Source of the DNA: Carettochelys insculpta
Taxonomy: Eukaryota > Chordata > Testudines > Carettochelyidae
Direction of reading: 5' to 3'
Assembly: GCF_033958435.1 (NCBI RefSeq)
Contig: NC_134167.1
Coordinates: 8,452,001 to 8,516,000 of the forward strand
DNA: 64,000 nucleotides
How positions within the stretch are numbered: the stretch's first letter is position 1; every line of letters begins with the position of its first letter. Below, piece after piece: positions 36,601-48,600 of the stretch. The notes beneath the pieces were generated by a model. The model ran no database searches. It worked only from the letters and a program-made list of their open reading frames with translations, and was not told where the DNA came from. The translations under genes were made by a program, and so were the position numbers.

Positions 36601-39600
36601 TGAGCTGAAAGATTAACCCCTGGGGCAGGCAGTGAGATTCTGCAGTGTCACTACATTTTGTGCCGGCCCTGCTGAATTTGCACATTCTCCTCGCGGTGGC
36701 TGTATCTTTTCCCCCCTCACCCAGTGGTTCTTCATGAACTGCTGGGATGAGAATGCCACATACGCTAGGGCTGTGTCTACTCGGCAGTGTTATTTTGGAA
36801 TAAGCTGTTCCAGAATAGTTTATTTTGAAATAGTGCATCTACACACAAAATGCGTGTTGAAATAGCGCTCAGCTATTTCAAAATAGAGCCTCCACGCTGA
36901 GTGGCCAGCAGGGCACCCAGGGTGGGACTGGAGGCCCCTTTTTTGAAATAGCCCTTATTCCCTGTCTATACAGCCCCTGTTCTGAAATATCTACTTTGGA
37001 ATAGGCACTATTCCATGTAGAATGAGATTTACAGAACTTGAAATAAGCCGTCCACTATTTTGCAATAATTTCAAAGTAGCCGCTTTGCTGTGTAGATGCT
37101 TGCAAAATTATTTCGGAACAGCAGCCATTATTCCGATACAACTTTGTGGTATAGGCACATCCTATCAATGCTTGTCTTAGTCAGAAGGGCCCAAGTAGCT
37201 GGTGTTTTGGGTAGAAGCAAGTGCTGCAGACCAAGCAACAGCTCCTAGTGGGTCCTGTTTGCAAGTACGGCATGTTAGAAGAGGTGGTTGAGCTTCCAGA
37301 GTCTGACGTTTAAAATCCCCCACAGTCAAAGGGTTTATTCAGAACAAATACTGAGTATGGAAGTTGGGCAGGAGGCGGCTTTCCGACTGCTACTGCACCA
37401 TGCTATCTGCGCCTTTTCCAGTAATAGACAAATGGATGTCTGGTTTTGCAGGTTGTTCTGTAACTTCCTCTTTCCTAACTAGAGAAGAGAAGTGGGGTTA
37501 AGCAGTTGGGCCATTTGTTCAGTTGGTTGTATCACATCTGCCCAGGCAGCCTGCACTTTGCCTTCCTTTGCAGGGCTATTTCAGTACACGTATGTGGGGG
37601 ATTCTCTGAATGCATATAGAGTTCTTACTGCATGCTGTTTAAAGTAGTCCTGTAAGTATTGAAGTTTCACAGTGCCAACTGGGAATGCAGGCAGAATTGC
37701 ATTCACTCTCTGGGAGTGCATATTTCACTCTTACCCTTTCACCCATTGTATCTCAGATTTCTTCCAAGCAGGGTGTGCGTCTTATTGATGTCTCCAGGTG
37801 ACTTGAGTCTCCAAGTTTGCAAGATACAAAATACCAAATACAGTTCTATCTTTTGATATAACTCTGATACGGAGCTTGTGAACAGGCAGGAAGAATTACT
37901 CTACAAGAGAGTCATTTCCCACTAAATACCTGGGCCTTTTTCTTGTAATTATTGACTGCCATTCACATGGCCAGAGGGGTAGGCTGAATCTGCAGGAAAT
38001 AAATGGGGAAGTGTGGGAAGCCACACTTGAATTGACATTACAAATGGAACAAGCCACCTTTCTGCTCACTGGCTGTCCAGGTGAAATTTAATGAGGGGGA
38101 CACCCCAGCGGATGGTTTCTAACTGGGAGCCAATGGAGAAAATGTGGCAAACAGAATGAACTGAGCTCTCAGACATCTTTCAGAAATATCTTGCCAAGAA
38201 TCCATATAAACCCCAGAGCTCCTTGAGGTTTGAATTTGCAGTGGTTAAGAGCTAGCAGACAATGGACCGTCACTTAAAAGTTTCAGGTTCCATCTCTTAT
38301 TTATTTAGGAGCAGAATAGACTAGGTCCCTGGGGTTCTGGATTTTTGCCTGAATGTTCACTTCTTCTCCAATACTAATAAATGCTGACTTTGACTGTCTC
38401 CTATCTGCATGTTCCTCCTCAAGAAAGAGAACTGTGCAACTTGTTACATTTATTCAAATGAGAGATAATATCCAGGTCTTTTTCATGTTCTTTTTCCCCA
38501 CTTTCATCTGTCTGTTTCTCTTTCCTGTCTATTATTTGATGCATCAGGACTACTGAGCAAGTGAAATTTCTCTGTTTTCTGTTGTAAGTACTGTCTTCTG
38601 TTTTCCTTGTTTCCAGTGTTTATTAGCATTCTCCTTTCTCTCCGTGGCATGCTGGCTCCTTCCTGCCTTTGGAGTTCCCTTGTTTGACTCGTGTTCTTCA
38701 CCTCTCTCAGACCTTATTTCAACAGACAGCTGAGTCTTGTGATGGACTGTGTGCAAAGGCCTGAGAAAGAGACCTGGCAGTTGTACTATAGGCATGTCTG
38801 TGCTTGCTCTTCCTAGCATGTGTGTTGAGATCAGGGTGAACAAACTTTTTACATGAGGCTCAACTTTTTGTCTCTGCAATTGGCAGGCCCCTCCCCCAGA
38901 ACCTGTCTAATGTAATCCAGACCAATGGGAATTTTGGTGATGATCATATGAAAAAAACCCCTCACCTTTTGGCGCATGTAAGAAAATGTTTGTAGAATGT
39001 AAAAGCTTTCATTAATCATTATAAGAATGTGACTAAACAGGCATAAAAAGAGTAACATATTTCAACATTTTAATGAGATGGATAAGCCCAACACCCACCA
39101 ACTGATTGTGCTGCATCCCCCTTGTGAAATTTCACATCCCTCACTTTGTGCACCCCAGTTTAGGTGACCTAAAAGTATATGAAATCAGAGTGTTGGTTAG
39201 CCAGTGGTGCTCAACCTTTCCAGATAACTATGCCCCTTTCAGGGGGTTGACTTCACATGCTCAAAATCACTCAAAAACAAAATCAGACATGAAAAACCCC
39301 AAGGTCTCCCAGTGCTCCATTCCTGCAATATTGCTTATTTTTCCATTTATCCCCTGTAATTATTAAATAAACCAGTTGCAATATAAATATTGTATTTAGT
39401 TTGCTGCATATATAGAGACATACAAAGAAGTCATTTTGCGACACTGACATTTTTACTACCTTTCCTAATGCTTTTTTTGTAGAGTGTTGTAAAACTAAGC
39501 AACTGTCTAGATGGAAAGATGTGCCCCCAGGAATATGTATATCCTTGGTTGCATTGGTGCTGGAACTAGGTGCGTGCACACGCAGACATGTGCACACACC

Positions 39601-42600
39601 CCTGGCTTGAAGTGGTTTCCATTACATACAGGGTTTCCAGTTTGGCTGAACAGCTCTTGGCACCCCTACTATAAAAACTATTCCAACGTCACGGCGTGGT
39701 TGAGAACCACTGAGTTAGGGGGCTTAGCTGCTGGATTCATGCATTGCAGAGACAAATTTTGTTGTTTGTCCTGTGGGTGACTCTTTGCCCGGGGATGTCT
39801 TCTCATGTAACAAGCCTTTGTCAAGTAGCATGATAAGTAAGGGATGGCTCCGAGGGCTGGAGACTCGAAGGGATGATTTCCTACAGATTCAAAGTGTGCT
39901 GAAATAGTTTCACAAAGGTTTTGACGAGCCCAAGGACTCAAAGCCTAACTTTCTTTTCCATAGCTTTCAGTGGTAATGCCTTCAGGGCTCGGGCAGGAAG
40001 GGATTACCTGGTTCAGTGCAGATCTTCTGCACAGTAAAATAAATGAGGCTTTATTGGAAGGACCAGCAACTTACAACAAGGGATCTATTAGCATTATTTA
40101 TTAACTAGTACTGGCCCTGTCTAGTGATTGGCAAAAAGAAGGTTAACAGCCTCTCTATAGGCAGGGTGGAGGCTGAATGCCTCAGTGCAAAGATGAATGT
40201 TAATTATGCATACTGCAGTACCACCTAGAGCCCAGCCAAGATCACGGCTCTGTTCTGCTATGTGCTGTGCAGACTCATTGCCAGAGACAATGCCTGCCTC
40301 TGATATTGTACCATCTACAGTAAACTCTTTTATATCTGGCAGCCTCAACACCAGGAGGTTGCTGGATACTCAAATATTCTGGATACTAGAGAGGTATATC
40401 TAGCAATGCACAACACAAAGGAAAAACAAGATCAGACATTAAGAAAAAAAATGTGGAGGACTTTATTTACAAACAACTGAAGTATTTGCACACTGTAAGC
40501 TTATACTGAATTTGCTGTGTTTATTTGTATTTCCCTTCGCGATCCTTCACTGATAGAAAAAGTAACTAAAATTTACTTATGGTTAAAATGCTGTTTATTT
40601 GGGAGTTCCAGATGATAGAGTGTTGGATATGAAAGAGTTGACTGTAAATAGATAACTGTAAATAAAGCGGAAGAGGGGAAACAGAAAACAGAAAACAGAA
40701 GTGAATGAAAGTCCTACTGTGGGTTGGTGGCAAACGTGGGGAGAAGACCCAGGTTTCCTTCTTTTTTCAAAATAATGGGTGCGTTCCAAAGGTGAGAAGT
40801 AACTATTTCAACGGTATCCTGAAATAGCTCTGCAGTGTAAACATAGCCCCATTGGGTTGCCAGCACAGAAAAGGTGGGCTCAGTGGCTGTGTCTACACTA
40901 GCCCAAAACTTCAAAATGGCCATGCAAATGTCCATTTCGAAGTTTACTAATGAAGCGCTGAAATACATATTCAGCGCCTCATTAGCATGCGGGTGGCTGC
41001 GGCACTTCGAAATTGACGCGGCTCGTCACCGCGCGGCTCATCCAGACGGGGCTCCTTTTCTAAAGGAACCCGGGAACTTCGAAATCCCCTTATTCCCATC
41101 TGCTCATAGGAATAAAGGGACTTCGAAGTAGCCGGGGTCCTTTCGAAAAGGAGCTGCAGGACCCTTTGAAATACCAGGCCTGGGGCAGCCGTCCCTTTGC
41201 CCTTTGTTGGTGGGTCTGGACTCTGATACCTCAGGGTTTGCTGATTGGAAACCATGGAGGTCACGTCATAGTCCAGCCCCGGGACTACAACAACAGCAGA
41301 AGAGCACAAGTGCGTCTCTCACAGAGAAGCAAAACTCTGCTGCCTCATGGGAGGTGTATAACAGCAACTGACAGCTGAGAGCAGCCTAGCCTGGTGCTTC
41401 TGCTCCTCACCACTTGTGGGTAGCACACCAGGGGAGATGGTCCTCTGAGCAGCCTGGCTACCAGATGGTGTGAGACCTCTCTCCTGGCAAGTCCTGTGGT
41501 GACCCTCTCCTGCACCTCAGGAGGGCCCCATTGGACCTGAGATTCAGGTGCTTGCGGAAGAACCTGGGGGGAGGAAAGCGAAACTGGGCGGGGCTTTGCA
41601 GTAGGCATGGGGAGAATAGTATGGTGGAGACTGGGCAGAGGCACAGAACCAGAGAGGGACGATATGAGAGTGAACTGAGAGGAAGGGCGTTGTCACGGAA
41701 TCAGGCCACCTTGCAAAACTTTTCAGACTTTGCTATTGCAAAGTTGTTGGTAAGGAGCATTGAGAAAACTGGAGTCATTGAGCCTTCCTAGAGGTGTCTG
41801 TAATGGACCCTCACCAGCTCTGTCTTAAGCTCAGTACGTGTTTGTCCTCTGGGGAACCACAGCCCAACAGCTGGTACAGTAGATTTCTACCTGAGGCAGT
41901 GAGGTGCTGGGGAAACTTTACTAACTTCCAGGATGGTGAGACGTGACTTGCTGCGCAGTGTGAGAGGTCAGTGCACTTCTCCATAATACCTTGTTCCTGT
42001 AGCATTTTCTGCTGGATCAGGCTCTTGGAGCTCAGTGGTGTCTGCTAGATTTGTTTAACCCATCGGTTGAAATGAATCACCATGGAGTCCAAGGGACAAT
42101 GGACCCTTAATCCAGGCAGAGCTCATTGCAGGGCCTAAAGCAAGGTTGCAACATGATGGGAAAGTGAAGCCGCACTTGCTGAATATGGATAGGACAGTGG
42201 ATTAAGCAGAATGCAGCTACCTGGCTCCTGAATGGGCTGGTAATTGGAAATACACACTCCCATGCGCCCCCATGCTACGGTTTCTCTACTGGCTCCTGGT
42301 CTGATTCCAGAGTTTATTCACAGCCTTGGTCATCAGTGTGGTAGGATTCAAATACGCCTCTAACCACATCTCCATCCAGGATTTACCATGCATGGTGCCG
42401 CTTGCAAAACCCAGGACAAAATGCCTGAGAGCGGGAGATCCAGGTCTGGAATGAGCCACGAGAAGAGTTCAGAGTAAGCCCAACCTTAACCTTCTTAGGA
42501 CAAGCTGCAAGACAGCATTGGCACAGTCCCTGGGTAGATCATTAAAACACAAAGGAGTGAATGGATTCTGCCTTTCCAGCCGAGCTGAGTGCCCCACGAC

Positions 42601-45600
42601 CAGGGAAGGGAGAAGAGCACAAGACCCCATGGAGTCTGTTCAGACTTGGCTCTGCAGATCTGACTTGCCTAGGAAAGGCCCAGACATGATGGCGATGGGA
42701 GCTGGGCGACAGACCAGAGAAACATGCAGCCTCAAGAGACGTGCTCTGGGGCTTGTTGGGGGTCTCTTTGTTAGACCTCTTTCTCCTGACAGGAGGGCGA
42801 TGTGCCCTTTAACCCCAGATAAAGCTTTGGAGATTCAGGGCATTGACCTTGGAAGAGAAACCCTTCTTACCATTGCTGGTTGTAATCCTCTCCATCAGCA
42901 GGTGAGAGCTTCCTGTAGGTGCTTGCTCTGGGCTGTACCTTTGCAGAGGAATAAATATTCTGAAGAAAACAACAGTTGGGTTGTGTTTTTGGGATTGTTT
43001 TAAGCGCTTGCTTGGCCGAAGTATTTTCCTAATGAGTGCTTGGGCCTGTCCCATCAGCAGCGTGGAATGCTAGCATGGGCGCTGCCCTTCATCTGCTTCA
43101 GCCTGTCTCTGCACACCCTTCTCCTTCCACCTCTCCTCACCCCCCACAGCAAGGACGTCAAAGCCGGCTCTGACTCTGTCTCTCTCTCGTTGCAGGAGCG
43201 GCTGCAAGGCAAAGAAATATGAGATGCAGTCCCTGGCCCTGGATGTTGGCACTCAGGTACAGTGAAGCAAATGGCTCTGATCTGTGTTCTTTAGAAGTCA
43301 GCAGGGTTTGTGTTTGGGACAAGAGTATGTTGAGAAGGAGGATTTTCAGTTCTGAGTCAGGGCTGTCTTCCCTGTAGTCTGATGTAGGGAGGGGACATAA
43401 TCAGGAGAGGAGCTGGGAGGGTTTAGCTCTAAACTGATATTTACCTGTAATAACCCAGCCAGCAGACTTCCTTGAAAACACTTGTTTGCACCAGTGTTCC
43501 CTCTAATATTTTCCATCTGTGGGCAGAATAAATTTTGTGATGTGCACTGAGGTGTGTGCACCATGAGTAGAAACACACGCTGCCCAGTGTGGGTGGCTGT
43601 GGGTGCTCTGCTAATCAGCTGAATCTCTTCCGAGTGGCTGCCCAAGCGCTCAGCTTACAGGGAACCCTGGTTTGCACGACGAGCCCTCTTCTCTACTGAA
43701 AATGTCCCTTCCCATCGCCAAATCCTGGCTTCTGGGTGGAAGTGAATAACATGAGGAGGAGCTGGAAGAATCCACAATGGAGATGTTTTATGTGTAACTA
43801 TCAGATAATCCTCCCCCGCCCCGCCTGCCCTGGTAGGTTTCTCGGCCAGTAAATGAGACCATGGTTTCTACCTTTTCTGTGTTGTTTCTGGGAGGGAGCC
43901 AGGGACAGTGTCCCCTCTCCATTTATGAGACAGTGGTGCGGGGCCAGGTTTTGTGATCAGCCAGTGGAATGGATTTTGTCCATTAGGTAGATGGCCTCGT
44001 TCCTTTCTGCAGTGTGTTTCTCTCTTCCGAAAGCTGCATTAGATGCCGATAGGAGCAGCTTGCCCACTTGACGAGTTCCCACTGATGCATTCATTAGCCT
44101 GATCCTTCTGGATTAGTTTAGCTCTGCTGACCTGCCAGCCTTGATCCCACAGGCTGAAGGAGGATTGATCTCAAAAATCCCAGATGTTGCAAATTGTGAT
44201 GGCCATGCTACTGATGAAGAGAAGCTGGCGTCTACATCCTCCAGTCAGAAACCATTGGGGCCAGAGGTGAAAGGTGAGCCAGAAGACGACCTGGAGTACT
44301 TTGAATGTTCCAATGTGCCCGTGTCTACCATAAATCATGCGTTTTCATCCTCTGAAGCAGGTACGGAAGCATATCTCTATTTCTCTCTCTTCCTCTCACT
44401 CTATAACCGTACAGCATGTATGCTCAGAAATCCAAGCAACCTCTAATAGCAAAAGCAGCCTTTTGAGCCTCAGCATCCCACATCTCATTTACGTTAGTTG
44501 GGCAGGGAGCTACAGTGTATTCAAGTGAAACCCTCACGCAGCTCATCTGTATTATTTCCATTATGAAAAATCTGTCACTTGTTTTTAGATAGGCCATCTT
44601 TAGTGTAAGGCTGTATGGAAACTGACTGTATTGCGTTAATACACCATCGCCACTCACTGAAACTGGCCCAGACAGTGAACGTACAGAATAAACGAGCTGA
44701 TGAAGTGGATTTTACCCATGAAAGCTCGTGACCTAATACATTTGTTAGTCTGTAAGGTGCCACAGGACCAGTGTTTCCTGTGAGCTGAGCGGTTGGGTGG
44801 CCACTCAGAAGCGACTCAAGTGCTGCCCAGCTGATTAGCAGAGCATCCACAGCTGGCAGCCTGTGTTTCTACTGGTGGTGCACATCTGAACATGCCTCAG
44901 TGCACAGAACAAAATATATTCCACCTTTGGACATCAAAAAATAAAGGGAACACTGCACAGGCGTGCTTGTTGAGGCTAAATCCAGACTCACAAACTGTCC
45001 CCTTTCACACAATGCTGGTTCTCCTGCTGCTTTGCTGGTTCTGCAAATTCCCCATCCAACTGTGTGTGTGTGCCTGTTTTGTCACGTGAATCCAGTGAGG
45101 TGAAGTGGGACCCACCTTTTATAAAGCTGCAAACCAGCCTGTGCTCTTTCAGAACCATCAGATGTGAATCAAAAACCAGTTCATACGGGTGCTCTGCTGA
45201 TTTTTTGATGCCTGCCCAGCGTCAGGGTGAAGAGAAAGAGAGTTGGTAGCATGTGGACTAATGTCTACGTTACCTGGGTGATCAACCCACTCAGGGTCAA
45301 TCTTCCGAGATTGATTTTGAGCATTCCTATCAAGGGGGTCTGCAGTCAACCCCATACTCCTCAGTCTCGTGAGGAATAAGGGAGATCGACAGGAGAAACT
45401 CTCCCGTTGACCTTTCTCAGCGAGGACGGTCAGGTAAGTGGATTGCAGATAAGTCCATTCTAGCTAGGCAATTGTGGAGCTAGAGTTATATATCTGAAAT
45501 CAACTTACTTTCCTAGTGTAAAAATCAACAAGAAGTCCTGTGGCACCTTATAGACTAACAGATATTTTGGAGAATAAGCTTTTGTGGTCAAAGACCCGCT

Positions 45601-48600
45601 TCATCAGATGCATCCTCTTCAAAAGCTTATTCTCCAAAATATCTGTTAGTCTATAAAGTGCCACAGGACTTCTTGTTGTTTTTGAAGATACAGACTAACT
45701 CGGCTACCTCTCTTTCCTAGTGTAGACCAAGCCTGATATTTAGTGATGGTAATGAGAAGGATTGTGAGCAATTTACATAACACATCATATTCAAAGCGCT
45801 ATTCAAATGTTAACTAGTCCTCACACAGCCCAGTGAGGTAGATAATCTTTTAAGGTGTTATCTCTATTTTATGGATGAGAAAAGAGACATGGACTGGTTA
45901 AATGATCTACTTAAGACTACACATTAATTCAGGTTAGACTAGAATTTGGATGTGACTAGATTCTAGCCCTGGGACTAGAGTTCATGCTATCTCTCTGTAT
46001 ATTAAAGAAAGGAAACGAAATACAAATGAAACCTGTTCTGGATAAATGCCTGTAAGGACATTTGGGTTTGCTAAGCAAGGTCTGTAGAAACAACCGTAGC
46101 AGATTTTGGCTTGTATTGAACTTGCAGCTCCAGCTAATCCATTATGAAATCATTACAAGTCAGCAGCAGTGATGTTTAATCAATGCCAGAGTTACATATG
46201 AGCATGGCAAGAAGTGCTACACTGAAAATTTGCAGCCATCTCCTGGTCAGCTTTGTTTCTTACACGTTAATCATTTCTACTGAAATGTATCTCCTGTAAT
46301 AGTCCCTGTGTACATATTTCCTGGAGGAGAAAACTCTTACTTCTCTCTACATGGGACATCGGCATCACTGTGGGTAATTAACCAAGACCAATGTTCATTC
46401 TGATCTGTTCTGTCCATGTGCAGATTTTTTTCCATCCACGTGTGGAATAAATTTTTATGTGCACTGAGGTATGTGTGAATGTGCACCACTACTAGAAACC
46501 CAAAACCTAGTTCTAGACGCTCTGCTAATCAGCTGGGTAGCATTGAAATCTCTCCTGAGTGCCTGCACCATCACCCAGCTTACAAGGAACACTGATGGAG
46601 ACATAGGTTGTTGAATATTCCAGGGAAATAAAGATTTCATGGGACAAGAACAAAAACTTCTATTTCACACATTTGTTCATGTAGAAGTAGTCGGAAGACT
46701 CACCGGGCCTGATTTCCCTGTGCCCCACCCCTTGGCAGGGGTCAGCAATATGTCCATACACGAACACAAGTGTCTGTATTAAAATTTTTGAAGTCCGTAG
46801 TAATTTTTCAAAAGTAGAATGACATATCCCCCACCCGTTGCCCATTACTGAGCATTGTTATTTTGTCATGTGTCCCTGCTCCTTTGGTAGCCATGCTGCA
46901 GTGCAACGCTTGTTCCTTTTCTGTTGTTCTGATTGCACTGTATTCTGCATTCAGTTTCCACTGAGGTAAGAGATTGGCCATGGTGGAGGGCAATGGAAAA
47001 TCAGGTCTACTGAAAAGCTAGAAAATGCTCAATAAACCAAGTGGAGAAAATGAACAGAAATCTGTAGCCCTGGAGAGCGGAGCATTTTGCTTTCTGCTTT
47101 CCATCAGAACTGTATTCCAATGATACATTTGCTTTTCCCATGTTAGTGGGTGAACAGCCAGTCACATTCTTAGAACACTGCAGTGTAATTTAGGAACAGA
47201 GGGTTTGTAAATTATATGCTAGAGCCATGCAGAGTTGCAGGATATCCACAGACATCATTGACTGGAGGAGACAGCTTTCATCTACTCTCCTCTGTTGCTA
47301 GTGAGAATAGAAGCGGACACATGAACCGTTCTGTTGACAGATCAAGCCCAGTTGGTGCGAGGTTTATATTTGTGTAGTTCAGAGTAGGAAGGAACAGCTG
47401 TTACTTGTCACCACCTGTAATATCGACAGCCTTTCATCCCAAAAGATGCCACCCTCCACTTTATAGAGACTATATTTATGAGAGTCATTTCAACAATCAC
47501 TGAAATGCAGACACGTCTGGGGTGGAACACAACACCAGAAATTCACCCAATGGAATAATTTTATCCAAGGTTGTGGTGGATTCCCCCTCATGGGCATTTC
47601 TAAATTAAAACTGGATGATTTTTTTTCTAGAATATCTGCCCTAGTTAGGAATGAATGCAGGGCTGTCCTTGGGCCACTTTTCTAAAGGACCTCAGGCTGG
47701 TTGATTATAGAGGTCTCTTCTGGCTGTAGAATATATGAACCTGTTTGGTACTAAGAGCTGGGTCTCTGGGCAAAACTTCTCAGAAGCAGCATCCCAGGGG
47801 ACTGGAATTGCCCTCGGCATGTCATGAGGACTCCCACGTAGCCAGAGCAGGGAAGGGCCTGGGGATAGAGGTTTGATGGGCAGGAAACCAGCCAGGACTG
47901 CTACTCTACATGGCAATGGAGAAAAGGGACCATAAGGACAATGACTCATCAAGCACAAAGCTGGGGAAAAACCCAGTCCTTAAATGCTTATTTGGACAGA
48001 CCTGGCTCTGACACCAAAGCACAGTGAGGGGACATGTGCCTTGGGGCACAGGTAGCCAGAGGAAACCCATGCATGCACACTAGAGTCAGAATTTGATCAT
48101 GAAGGTATTGGTCAGTGTTCCCTGTAAGATGAGCACTTGGGTGGCTGTCAAGGAGAGATGCAGGTGCTGCCCAGCTGATTAGACAGCACCCACAGCCCGC
48201 AGTCTGTCCTTATAGGTGATGCACATCCGCACGTGCCGTGGTGCACATTAGAAAATTTATTCCATGGATGGAAAAAAATTAGAGGGGAAACCAGTCCTGA
48301 CTCTCACCCTCTTTATTTCTTTTTAAAATCTCCTCTCCTCGCTCAAAATTTACATGCAATATGCTGCAGATGGGATAAATTCGAAAGTTGGGAAGTCCAC
48401 TGAGAATGACTTGTCACAGCAAAGGGTCGTGAACCAGGAGCAGAGGGGAACTGTGTGAATGGCACCTGTCCAGGACAAAGGTGTAGTGCAGCATGGCCTC
48501 AAGTGGGAGATCATTGCTTCCCCTTTGCTCTGAGTGCAGCAGAAGGAAAGCCCTGCAGGGTGGGTGCCCCTAATTCAGCCAGCCCAGAGCTTTGCTGCCT

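Larger units (their letters stand above)
36420..43195 (+). other. TACC1 intron 3
   Basis: The intron contains three or four DNA-transposon remnants (36772-37155, 38832-39158, about 39202-39714, 40318-40644) and a TGTCTACACT-ended element near 40883. About 1.6 kb (37160-38820) and 1.9 kb (41300-43190) show nothing recognisable. Confidence 0.75.

Noticed and set aside
44361..44446. Extension of TACC1 exon 5 past its donor
   Set aside because: The GTACGG donor and the conserved join to exon 6 show that this is intron.
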